This document shows, in pieces, positions 34,471-44,380 of a DNA stretch of 64,000 nt. Position 1 is the stretch's first letter. Each line of letters opens with the position of its first letter. A program made the position numbers and the translations under genes. Origin of the DNA: Nereocystis luetkeana (lineage: Eukaryota; Sar; Phaeophyceae; Laminariales; Laminariaceae); the NCBI GenBank assembly GCA_031213475.1, contig JARUPZ010000013.1:9588794-9652793 (forward strand), given 5' to 3'. The notes beneath the pieces were generated by a model. It was not told the DNA's origin. It saw only the letters and a program-made list of their open reading frames with translations, and ran no database searches.

Positions 34471-35479
34471 CCCAGGTCTGAGTCACGACAACTTTATCAA
34501 GCAGTGCGTGAACGGGGGAACAGGGGGACAAAAAATCCGCACCTCTGAGCGGAAATAAAAACAAAACGAAAGTTGAAGGTAAACTGGCGGGGCTTTTCAC
34601 GGGTCGAGAGTTGAGAGTTGTAATTGGCGCGCTTGTATCGACGTCGGCTATCATTATTCGTAGCGGGGAAGTGTCTACGTAGAACAAACAATCGGGTGTA
34701 CATCCCCCGGGTGCGCTGGGTGTCTCCAAAACGAGTACCTGGTACCAAATATTGGCTCCAGGAGTTGGGGTCTACGGGTTGAAAGTGAAAATATGTCGTA
34801 GGCCACGGCATCGGTTTCGGAGAGCTCTACTGACTGTACATCATCCATGAACCGCACGCACTTTGTTTCGGGGGGAAACTATTCGCAATTCCTGTATATG
34901 ATCCATTTTTTACAGTCAGTGGTATATTTTGCGTGATGCATCGGAGAGGGTCGAACTACTGCTGTGGAGATGTATTCGCCACAGCAGCCAGTACATATTT
35001 GGGGAGTGCACAGGCTTCCATCTTCGGTCGGCTATGCTATGGCGTGCCCACTTGCCTGCGCGTGTAAGGAGATAAGGACCCGCTGCCCCCCTGTATGAAT
35101 CAAGCCACTCGCTACCATGAAAAGAAAACGTCGAATGGCGAAGGCGTGGGCATAGACTGCTCTATAGGACCCACCACACCGTTAAACATTGGCGCCTGTC
35201 GTGTTACAGGAAGAACGGTATCTATGTAAGACAACACACATGACACACGAGGCACCACACGAGTGCTGTCGTTTTCAAGGGCGGGCCTTCGGTAGCCCTG
35301 CTCTGTGCGGGGCACGCCGGTGGCTGTAGCTTGTAGTCCGTATCACGTGCTGCATCAGGAAGGAGATGAAACGCCTACAAGGGTATGCTCAGTTGGGCAC
35401 GTAAGTCGCCCGATCACCCCACAGCAGTAGTACCCCAGGCCAATTTTTACTATAAATAAGACTACTTATACCCGACGTT

Positions 35480-35545
35480 TAGGACTGCAGTCTTGAGGGA
35501 CAAACCACTAAAATTCCGAGAGTTTAGTCCCCGAAAATATGAGAT
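35480..35545. repeat. Element A copy 10 (decayed)
   Basis: 'tttaggactgcagtctt' left arm with 'gagggacaaaccac' and a decayed right arm. Confidence 0.55.
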
Positions 35546-35814
35546 GTAATGCTGTATCAGTCTGATCGGAAAAATAACGTACGTTTGTGGTGGTCGCGGC
35601 GATCGAAGATTACGGTACTTTTCCGATCATACTGCATACTGGTACATACTGACGCAGTATCCCGTATCGCGTTAAAATGTACAGACGGATATGATCCACT
35701 TGGATATGATGCTTGGGGGCTGCGACTTGGCTAGTGCACCTGTTGGGCACATGCTTCGGTGGTGACATGCATTTTTCCAGAGCCTCCTGGCTTGGGGAGC
35801 TCCAATTTGTTTTC

Positions 35815-36072
35815 TCTCTCTTTTTCTCCCATTTCTTGTCTTCGACTTTCTTCTGTCTCCCCCTATTATACTCTGTAGTCGTAGCTCACTTGTCTTCGAC
35901 TTTCTTCTGTCTCCCCCTATTATACTCTGTAGTCGTAGCTCACAGGCTCTTCTCCTCCCTCTCGACTACGTCTCGTGCCTTCACGTTTAGTTGTGATAAC
36001 ACTATATATATATATATAGATAGATAGAAAATATATACAGCCGTGTTTCTTCCCTCGCCGACTTGACACCCG
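35815..36072 (-). repeat. Diverged SINE with perfect 54-bp tandem duplication
   Basis: SINE-like on the minus strand (blocks for 'catttcttgtcttcg', 'aggctcttctcc', 'cgtgccttcac', 'cttccctcg'). Inside it 35835-35888 and 35889-35942 are identical 54-bp units. A short AT/GATA repeat follows. Confidence 0.55.
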
Positions 36073-36115
36073 TTTATCTCCCAAAAACAGCGTCGAGAAA
36101 AAATGTCCGCTCGAC

Positions 36116-36208
36116 CCTTTTAGGGCTGCAGTCCCGTTTTGGGGACAAATTACCTTTAATTTGTGTGGTTCGTCCACGAAACGAGATTGCAGTCCGAAAA
36201 GGGTCAAT
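36116..36208. mobile_element. Element A copy 11
   Basis: Left 'cccttttagggctgcagtcc', right 'gattgcagtccgaaaaggg'; nearly full-length foldback. Confidence 0.8.
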
Positions 36209-36327
36209 ACTATATACCAGGCGCACCAATACCGTCGTAGCTAGCAACCTCACAGCCAGCCTCGTACTCCTAAAAGGTTTACATCAGAACAATACTAATA
36301 AAAAAAACGATGTTCCCTACATACAGA

Positions 36328-36421
36328 AATTGTATCTCTTCTGGGATTGAAGAACCGGCACGGACGCACTGGTTGTGCTGGATGGTGACGGGTAGAAAGA
36401 GGCAAGAACACACACACACAC
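36328..36421 (+). mobile_element. LINE 3'-end fragment
   Basis: Matches the last 95 bp of the LINE, from 'tgtatctcttctgggat' to an (AC)n tail. Confidence 0.7.
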
Positions 36422-36429
36422 GAGCCGCG

Positions 36430-38990
36430 AGCAATTGCTTTCTCATCTACAAAAGGTCCATCAGTCCCAGTAACAGACGAAAATTACCTTATACCGCAAA
36501 ATTGAATCCTACGGTGGGTACGGCGGGCACCCGAACTTTAGAGAGATGACCCTATTAATAGCATAGTACAGGGTAGGCAAGAGAGGCCGGGATCGGCTGG
36601 ATACTTTTGCACTACTATTGATAAAGCAATCTATTTCCACCGCTGCGGATGCGAGAAAACGTGTTTTAGGCCTGTAAAATAAATAGCACACCCCAAACCC
36701 TTTTGCGTTGATCGTACTAGTAGTACTGCCGTATTGCCGTCTCGAAAGATACAGCTTGCTCCAATATCGAGAGATATGCCCCCCGAAGCGAAACTGCGGC
36801 CATAAACCGGGTGCAGTCGAGATACCCACCACTGCTGTATACCCGTTCGTGGCTTCTTCCTGATCCTTTACTCGGTCGAAAAAGACGGTGGACATCAGGG
36901 CAAACAGGCTACATTGCTGCTGTGGTTTAAGCCGTGTTGCCCAGATGTAATTGTTTCGCGCTGTACTTTGTATGATACTAAGGGCACCCGCCCACCCCGG
37001 TACACTATCATCGTTGAGAGTACCTCGAATACATACGTGCTAGGTCACACAGAGACGGGAACGTTTTCCAAAGTAAGTAGGGTATCTGTATGTGTTCGTC
37101 GATAGGTTATTCCCACGGCGGAAGGGTGCCCGGTTGCCCTAGAGTTTTCTGGAATTACTCCACCAGAACACACCTATTATGCATGCCGATTCCAAAATAT
37201 TTCCCGGTATGCTCTACCGAACATGCCCTCCTCTGCATGCAAAATTTCCAAACATATTCTACCTCCCCACGTTTGTCGGGTTATGCCATGCTTGCATCAA
37301 CCTTTTAGCATTTCGCTCTCGTTGCTTGGTCAGAGCGGGGCCATGCGCCGTAACATGCACAATAGGTACAAAGTAAATGCACGAGAGAGTCAGCAATCCG
37401 GGCATACACCCCCCCTTGACGTCGAGCTGCACCGCTTACGGACCGTTCTCCTTTCCAACCCGACGCTATGACGCTATTCGCTGACCGGAGAGGCAGCAGC
37501 CGTGGTCATTCCCGCCACACAGCCCTCAGGTGGAATCTTGATGAATAAAACCGGCACTCTGGAATTCTTGGCATCGCAACCCGGATGCATGCCCCCACAT
37601 CCTGTCTAGTCTTGGACCCGGCTTTACTTGCAGCTTTCGCCATGCACCGTCTACATCACGCTACAGCATACACGAAAGAAGGGTCAGCTGTTTCCTGGGT
37701 ATGGCTTGCCGTCTCACGTGTACAGAGTGTGAGCCCGCGAATTGCTATACACCCAGTGCAGTGTCAGCAACCTTCAGAAACTTTCACCGTGACAACTTCC
37801 TGGAACAACCTCGAGCATTGTAGGACACTTATACTGGGTATAGTCTGGCGCTCGCCGCTGCTGAACACAACTTGCGAGCCCAGCTTTGTTGGCGTCTCCA
37901 ACGTGCGAGCCTTACGTTATAATTCGATTGTTCTATGGGCGTGGGGCCTATGCTTCTGTGCCTACTACAACGAACCGCTGTAATACCGCGGTATATACCG
38001 AGAACATGTATGTGCTGCCGCTGCCGCTGCCTCTCCTCTTCTGGTTCTTTTTTCCAGTAATAGTTCGGCAGGTACCGCCTGAGTACGTACATGGACGTAT
38101 CAAACCAGAAATATTGTTATACCCTTCCTGTCATGACGTTGTGCGTGTAAAAATTCCCATTTTGACCACCTGGGGTGTTTCTCTCATCGGGGAAACATAC
38201 TGTAAGTACTATAAACACCATTAATATATACATGGTCATACAAAAAAAAAAACATGGCGTCGAAGAATCGGGGTACCTACAGAAGTATTTATTTATAGTG
38301 TTATGAATGATAGCTTTTTGGTCGAGTTCTGGATACTTTTTTGCCCTTTATCATATTAAAATATCGATATAGTATGAGTTATATTATATATATACATATT
38401 TATATATGTGTGAAGACCGATTGATGGTTGGTAGCTCGCTGTGCCAACCAAGTGGAGTATCTACCAGGTGAAATTGTACTACTACTGCTGCTGTGTATGT
38501 TGTACCAGGCCTATTGATAATAATAAAAACAACCGTATGGGCTTGGGGCTGGTCCAGGCTGGCCAGCCACTTGACGTAAGGGCTCCCTCTCACTCTATTG
38601 ACCATCACTTGCAATGCCTATCTATGCCAACACACACAGCGTTGAGTACCTCGCGCATACCTCGAGACCAGGCGCTGCTACGGCTCGTGTAAGCATGTGT
38701 CTACACCAGGTAGGTGCGCAGCTTGACAGAAAAGTGCCTGGCCTATTATTGCTGACCTGGTATGTATGTTGGTAGGGTAGGGTATGGGGTAGTCCAGGGC
38801 ACCCTCACAAAATCTCACAAAACACTGACCAAACCCTAACCCGCAGTTAGTACCTGATATATTGGCTACACCACACACAACCCTTCACAGAACGGTACTT
38901 TTCTGAGTCAATATATCAGATAGAGACATAGACAGCCGATTTTGTATAGCTCCCTACAAAGCGCAGCCGTAACTTGTTATGTATGGTGGT
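36430..38990. other. No recognisable gene
   Basis: Nothing identified with confidence. AT-rich patches occur near 38380-38410. An open minus-strand block near 38650-38780 follows an acceptor-like 'cataccag' and could be a partner exon for the block at 39000-39170, but support is thin. Confidence 0.4.
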
Positions 38991-38999
38991 CCCACGCAC

Positions 39000-39170
39000 C
39001 TGCTTGATCAAACGCCCGTCGACCCCGTCCACGAAGCCCATAAACGTCACCCCCTCGTCCTCCCGGGCGAGCACCGAGGAATAGTCTATTCGGAGGTTGC
39101 AGGGGCCATGCCCGGCCATCACCAGGCCCCCCTCGCGATCGCGTTGGAGAGGAAGTTCATCGAGTCCCAT
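39000..39170 (-). CDS. Coding-like first exon, 57 codons, unknown
   Basis: Starts with ATG at 39168-39170, just after an in-frame stop, and runs 57 GC3-rich codons to a textbook donor (aagcag|gtgcgt), phase 0. Peptide pieces such as LQRDREGGLVMAGHGPCNLR and EDEGVTFMGFVDGVDGRLIK look like a folded protein. No upstream acceptor is visible, which fits a first exon. Family not recognised; it may be a gene fragment stranded among repeats. Confidence 0.35.
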
Positions 39171-39568
39171 TCCGGTTTACGGGACGAAGAGACGTCGACA
39201 GCCACCCACTCTATCTACCTGCCGTGGTCTCTGTTGGGTGACGGCTGATGACTAGAATATTCGACGTGGAGCCGGACGGGAGCTGGAACATAGAAACGTA
39301 GGAACAAAAAGCTGGCGGCCCGCCTGCTGGGCGAAGAGCCCGCAATACGTCACTCGCTACGTCGAAGCTATCATGGTTGATGAGCCAGCGGTCAACCTTT
39401 GTACCGGGTATTGATTGTTGTTGGATATAGGTGACATACGGATGCCGGAGAGAGGGTGTGTATAATAAACGTATATCGAGTATTTTAGATGCCGTTGCTT
39501 GTAAACCTGACCTCTTATACGTATCAATTTATTTTTTTTATGTGTAGATGAAAAAAAGTCCAAGCGTG

Positions 39569-39596
<28 letters not shown>
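39569..39596. repeat. (TA)n microsatellite
   Basis: About 14 TA units. Confidence 0.95.
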
Positions 39597-39599
<3 letters not shown>

Positions 39600-39630
39600 A
39601 TTATATACCAGGTATATCATATATATATAG

Positions 39631-39954
39631 CCGGTCGCCCCGGTGGTTCAAGAATTCTACTTGTGTTTGAATCCTGGGTTCGGGCCTTAGGTGGGTCGGA
39701 CATTTGACTATATTTGCAAAAATCAAGATCAAAAAGGATTCAATTGTTGAGAGCGCCTTGCAGCGTGGGTAGGCACAATTCGGTGCGAGTCGACGAGGGA
39801 AGAAAAGGCTGAAATTTTCTCGCGATAAAAATGAAGGCACGTACCGTAGCGGGAAGGGGGGGTAGAAGAGCCTGCTATGTGACCCCGGATCTACGAGTTA
39901 GAAGGAGAGAGAGAAGACGATGTGCGAAGATAATAAATGGGATGAGCAAAAACA
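39631..39954 (+). mobile_element. SINE copy with tRNA-like head
   Basis: Begins 'ccggtcgccccggtggttc' and runs through the tRNA-like head (a 20-bp deletion removes part of it, and the T arm is altered), then the body shared with 29687 and 44036, ending 'gggatgagcaaaaac'. The tail is short. Confidence 0.8.
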
Positions 39955-40281
39955 AATATCTATCTACCTGGAACCTGGTACCAGTATAATTTAACGTCGT
40001 ACTTGGTAGCGTGCTGCTGATTTATTAATATGTCTGAGCAATCTTCCAGTATACCTGGTATACTAGGTACATTTTTCAGTTAAAGTCTCGTAAGCGGCAG
40101 GTTCTTATTGCCTTGAGGGCGGGAGGTCTCTACTGCCGTGTTGGCGGCCTTCTGAAGCAGCGTCGTGGTCACAGGTAAAGTCTCGACCCCCCCTCTCCCC
40201 GGCTACTTTTTCGCCTTCCTTGCTATCGCGCATAGCTAGCCCTCGTCTCGTCAATGTCCTCGAAATATTTGTTTGTTGTTC

Positions 40282-40830
40282 GTATGTATGTATGTATGTA
40301 TGTATGTATGTATGTATGTATGTATGTATGTATGTATGTATGTATGTATGTATGTATGTATGTATGTATGTATGTATGTATGTATGTATGTATGTATGTA
40401 TGTATGTATGTATGTATGTATGTATGTATGTATGTATGTATGTATGTATGTATGTATGTATGTATGTATGTATGTATGTATGTATGTATGTATGTATGTA
40501 TGTACGTATGTATGTATGTATGTATGTATGTATGTATGTATGTATGTATGTATGTATGTATGTATGTACGTATGTATGTATGTATGTATGTATGTATGTA
40601 TGTATGTATGTATGTATGTATGTATGTATGTATGTATGTATGTATGTATGTATGTATGTATGTATGTATGTATGTATGTATGTATGTATGTATGTATGTA
40701 TGTATGTATGTATGTATGTATGTATGTATGTATGTATGTATGTATGTATGTATGTATGTATGTATGTATGTATGTATGTATGTATGTATGTATGTATGTA
40801 TGTATGTATGTATGTATGTATGTATGTATG
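40282..40830. repeat. (TATG)n array, about 137 units, 549 bp
   Basis: A nearly pure tetranucleotide array with only two T-to-C interruptions (near 40505 and 40569). Both strands lack stops, giving open frames of up to 391 codons that read MYVC on one strand and HTYI on the other; these are artefacts. Confidence 0.98.
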
Positions 40831-40994
40831 TGTGTTTGTGTGTGTGCGTGTTTTTTTTTTCTCTTCTTTTCTTTCATCCTCCGGTGGATTGGAAAAAAAA
40901 GAAACCCAAATATTGCCAACTTGTGTCAACATTTTCGGAGACGAAGCGTTACACATTCATAAAAGTCCCCGCGTAAAAACCACACCAGCCGAGC

Positions 40995-41168
40995 TTCGGC
41001 CCATCGCAACAGCCAGACGAGTGACAGTCTATCCGTTGGACCAACTATTGGTGTCGGCTGCAAGTTGTCACGAAACCGAGGTTCGATCCATCGCAACAGC
41101 CAGACGGGTGACAGTCTATCCGTTAGACCAACTATGGGTGTTGGATGCAAGTTGTCACGAAAGAACTG
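40995..41168 (-). repeat. Tandem 87-bp tRNA-like repeat, two units
   Basis: Two units with a period of 87 bp. On the minus strand each carries a tRNA D-arm-like block (agttggtcyaacggatagac, A-box-like) and, about 30 nt later, a weaker B-box-like block (gatggatcgaacc in one unit, decayed in the other). In the downstream unit 'acacca' and 'tggtgt' could pair as an acceptor stem and are followed by TTTTT, a pol III terminator. The anticodon arm does not fold well, so these are tRNA-like or tRNA pseudogenes, not confident genes. Confidence 0.5.
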
Positions 41169-41284
41169 TAAAAGTGTTTTTTTTTTGCTATTGTCCCGAC
41201 GGTAAGATTGTTCCCGGCTCCGGCTTGCGGTGCCTACCACCCCGACCCCGAACTTTAACTCCTAATGTATCCCCAACCAGAGGC

Positions 41285-41632
41285 GCGTTCTACGATAGAT
41301 GTACTCGAAGCACATTTCCGCTGAAATGGTTTCGGAACGACGGGGCTTTTAGGACCGCAGTCTTGTTTCGAGGACTGTTGGGGAAAAATTACTAGGAATT
41401 TAACTGGGTTGTCCCCAAAACGGGACTGAAGTTCTAAAGGGGTTAACCCAAAATCGTCGGAATGCCAATCTTGATTCGAAAATGACGTGTTTGTATACTT
41501 GGGGCCGTGGGATTGCTCATAATCGGGAAGCAAAAATACTTTAGCTGAAGTCGGTTTTCGGGTGAGGTATGGAGCTCTTCAAGGGAGCAGCTTCCTCAGA
41601 AAAATCAGGGTGAACCTCTATCGCGGGATGCG
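41285..41632 (+). mobile_element. Element C copy 4, interrupted by element A
   Basis: Ends 'gcgttctacgatagat' and 'acctctatcgcgggatgcg'. The internal order matches copies 2 and 3, with a 97-bp element A insertion at 41346-41442. Confidence 0.75.
41346..41442. mobile_element. Element A copy 12, nested in element C
   Basis: Left 'cttttaggaccgcagtc', right 'gggactgaagttctaaagg', then TTAA at 41443-41446. The uninterrupted site in element C copy 2 contains 'cattaaccc', consistent with a TTAA target, though the left TTAA is not kept here. Confidence 0.8.
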
Positions 41633-41915
41633 TCCAGAGACCTACCTGGTTGGTCTGTCAGCTGGTCGTTGTGCTAGGAAGGCTTTATTTGCTGTTTGGG
41701 CTCATCTATTATTAATAGTAAGGAAGTTCGCAGATCTACGTGAAAACTTGAGTATTGGCGCATATATTATGTTAGTACACTTCAGGTACGTATGCTCAGA
41801 GTGCCGGTATAGATTTCGATGTATGTGGACATATCTTGTCGCGCAGTATCAGAGCAGAGAGCGTGTGGTGTATCGCAAATCGTGCGGGGGATGGGAGTCC
41901 AGCATTTCACGCCCG

Positions 41916-41933
41916 CCCCCCCCCCCCCCCCCC
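41916..41933. repeat. Poly(C) run, 18 nt
   Basis: Uninterrupted C homopolymer. Confidence 0.95.
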
Positions 41934-42059
41934 ACTCCCGGAACTACGCTGCTCTGAGAGAGAGACGGACAAGGACAAGATGAGTGCCACCGGTAGTTCT
42001 TCATCAGGTACCCAGAGTACAAGAGGAAAACTCATCAAGCACACCCTTCCTCTTGTTAA

Positions 42060-42149
42060 CCCTTTTAGGACCCCAGTCCCGTTTTGGGGACACACTACTT
42101 ATAATTAGAGTAAATTGTTCCCACACGTGGGAGTGCGGCTCTAAAAGGG
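42060..42149. mobile_element. Element A copy 13
   Basis: Flanked by TTAA (42056-42059) and TTAC (42150-42153). Left end CCCTTTTAGGACC, right end GGCTCTAAAAGGG. Confidence 0.85.
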
Positions 42150-42183
42150 TTACTAAGAGAGGTGAGGACAAAAAAAAGGCATT

Positions 42184-42268
42184 TTTGTACCGCAGTCCCG
42201 ACTCGGGGACAAGCGACTCTAATTCCAAGAGATTTGTCGACAAAACGGGACGGGGGTCCTACAAGGGT
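42184..42268. mobile_element. Element A copy 14
   Basis: Left 'ttttgtaccgcagtcccg', right 'cgggacgggggtcctacaag'. Only 34 bp after copy 13. Confidence 0.75.
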
Positions 42269-42365
42269 TGGTATAGCATGTGAACAAACACCAGTGTGTG
42301 TGTTGTTGCGACAGGGACTGTTCATTCCATCCATGTGTATGGGTGCAGATGCATCCATACCGGTG

Positions 42366-42500
42366 TACCGTAGCGGGAAGGGGGGAGAAGAGCCTGCTAT
42401 GTGACCACGGATCTGAGTTACGAGTTGGAAGGAGAGAGAGAAGAAGATGTGCGAAGATAATCAATGGGATGAGGAATAAAAAAGAAAAAATAAATCATGG
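42366..42500 (+). mobile_element. SINE 3' fragment
   Basis: From 'accgtagcgggaagg' to 'gggatgagg' followed by an A-rich tail; nearly identical to the 3' part of the SINE at 29687. Confidence 0.8.
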
Positions 42501-42579
42501 CATGCCGCGCCTCTGCTACATTCATGTGCGTCTTCTTCACGATAAGCTGTTGTTTCTTCCGGTCGACATGCCATGTTGA

Positions 42580-42679
42580 CCCTTTTGGGACCGCAGTGGC
42601 GTTTCGGGGACAATTGGGGACAAATTACTTGGAATTCGAGTTGTTGTGTGTCCCCAAAACGGAACTGGAGTCCTAAAAG
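42580..42679. mobile_element. Element A copy 15
   Basis: Left end CCCTTTTGGGACC after TTGA; right end 'gtcctaaaag' before TTAA (42680-42683). A short duplication (ggggacaatt) is present in the left arm. Confidence 0.8.
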
Positions 42680-42683
42680 TTAA

Positions 42684-42755
42684 CCAGTGTCCGTGCCGAC
42701 TCTTCAATCCTAGAGATACGAGTTCTGCAATGGAAACACTACGACCCATGAAGGT
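42684..42755 (-). mobile_element. LINE 3'-UTR fragment
   Basis: Reverse complement of the LINE segment around 'ggattgaagaatcggcacgg'. It directly abuts element A copy 15. Confidence 0.6.
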
Positions 42756-42770
42756 ATGCTATCTATGCTG

Positions 42771-42885
42771 TATTGCGGGGGGCCATAGTAAACGCCTGGC
42801 AAGGCCAAATGCTATTAGTAAAGGGAAATCTATAGAGGTTTTTGTGAGTACCGTAGGTTCTATTTACTATGCCCCCCCCGTAGTA
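42771..42885. mobile_element. Element B copy 6 (diverged)
   Basis: Ends 'tattgcggggggcc' and 'gccccccccgtagta'; the middle carries small insertions. Confidence 0.75.
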
Positions 42886-42947
42886 TAAATACGTTTTTCT
42901 GTGTAAAAGAACAGAGTAAAGCAATAAAGCACGGCCATGTCATCGTA

Positions 42948-43024
42948 CGAAGAATCGGCACGGACACTGGTTGTGCCGGATGTCGACGGGTAGAAAGAAC
43001 CGTATAATGCGAAGAACACACACA
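42948..43024 (+). mobile_element. LINE 3'-end fragment
   Basis: Last 75 bp of the LINE from 'gaagaatcggcacgg' to the (AC)n tail. Confidence 0.7.
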
Positions 43025-43077
43025 CGGATACGACAGGTGTATGCACGCATATCATATCATACGTACCGCTTATTTTA

Positions 43078-43420
43078 GAAGCTGGTCGGCAGTGGCCGCC
43101 TTGGACTGCGTGCTGGTACTATTAATACTGTTTTGAACTATATCGTTGGTTTTGGAGTTCGAGCCCCACCGTAGTGATATGTTTATTTTCGAAATACTAA
43201 AAAATATAATAATACGATGGCCTACACACAGTAAAAGAGTTGGTAGGCGCAATTCGACGATAATAGTAGTCGACGAGGGATGAAAGGGCTGGGATATCCT
43301 CGAGATAGAAATGCAAGGCACAAAAGGCGGAGAGGGGAGGAGGGAGGAGGGAGGAGGGGGGAGAGCCTGCTATGTGTGACCAATAATCGGAGGTGCGACT
43401 ATAACGGAGAGAGGACAAAC
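43078..43420 (+). repeat. Old, diverged SINE copy
   Basis: Keeps the SINE order: a tRNA-like head with a B-box-like 'ggagttcgagcccc', the 'ggtaggcgcaattcgac' block, the 'gcctgctatgtg' block and an 'ggagagaggac' end. Identity is low and the poly(A) tail is gone. Confidence 0.55.
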
Positions 43421-43502
43421 GGGATACATACTGCTGTCGTATATATACATCTAATTTGTGGGGTGACAACAACTACAGCCAGTAGTAATACATTTGAGAG
43501 AC

Positions 43503-43628
43503 ACATCCAACAAGAGAAATCGACACGGGCACTGGGTGCATTTGATGTTGACGGTATGATGAGGAATCGACACGGGCTCCAGACGTGTTTGATGTTGACG
43601 GGTATGATGAATAGTTCAATGCGAACAA
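43503..43628 (+). repeat. Two tandem diverged LINE 3'-end units
   Basis: The motif 'gaatcgacacgggc...gatgttgacggg' occurs twice in tandem (43503 and about 43563) and is followed by 'gcgaacaacacaaca'. Both resemble the LINE terminus. Confidence 0.5.
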
Positions 43629-44035
43629 CACAACAACACATGGTAAACGATAGTTGAACTACAGCAGAATACCAAGTATCCTGCACTTAGGTGTATGCCC
43701 TCGGGCAATTTCACAGGCCTTGTTTCTTGACAGCGTCGATAATTCAAATACGGAGAGGTATCCCTATTGAATAACCTCGACGATATTTTCCCAAAGCCAC
43801 CACAGCCAGTAGTTTATTTCCGTGTGCCCACTTCGTTATGGAGACAGCCAGGTCTGAAACAGATATCAGAAAGGGTGTCATTTTTGTGTTGTTCATATAT
43901 AACTGGCAGGTATCATATCCACGGTATGCTTCAGCCAAGACGAAGTCATCGTAAGGGATTTGGTCCAACTCCGTGATGCTGGAGTAGTTCGAACAGAGAC
44001 GCAGGAGCCATTGGCGTGCGTGCGAAGGGCTGTAT

Positions 44036-44380
44036 TTTTTTTTTTTTTTTTTTTTTCATCCCATTCATTATCTTCGCACATCTTCTTCTCTCTCTCCTTC
44101 CAACTCGTAACTCAGATCCGGGGTCACATAGCAGGCTCTTCTCCCCCCTTCCCGCTGCGGTACGTGCCTTCATTTTTATCGCGAGAAGATTTCAGCCTTT
44201 TCTTCCCTCGTCGACTCGCATCGAATTGTGCCTACCCACGCTGCAAGGCGCTCTCAACAATTGAATCCCTTTTTTTATTTTTGCAAATAAAGTCAAAGTC
44301 CGACCCACCTGGGGCTCGAACCCAGGACTCAAACAAGTAGAATTCGAGGTTAACCACTTGAACCACCGGGGCGACCGGCA
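44036..44380 (-). mobile_element. Full-length tRNA-derived SINE inserted in a LINE
   Basis: On the minus strand: a tRNA-like head with a perfect T-arm hairpin (ctggg-ttcgagc-cccag, 44309-44325, a B box) and an A-box-like 'ggtggttcaagtgg', a unique body, then a poly(A) tail (seen as a T run at 44036). A 5-bp direct repeat TGTAT (44031-44035 and 44381-44385) flanks it. tRNA-headed SINEs are transcribed by pol III and moved in trans by a LINE. This copy gives the family's full length, about 345 bp. Confidence 0.88.

Noticed and set aside
37585-37983. 132-codon plus-strand frame
   Set aside because: No bias or motif; hydrophobic end is not a convincing membrane segment.
40220-41395. Long open frames (up to 391 codons) on both strands
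   Set aside because: They are produced by the stop-free TATG array; the peptide is a four-residue repeat and flanks add no domain.
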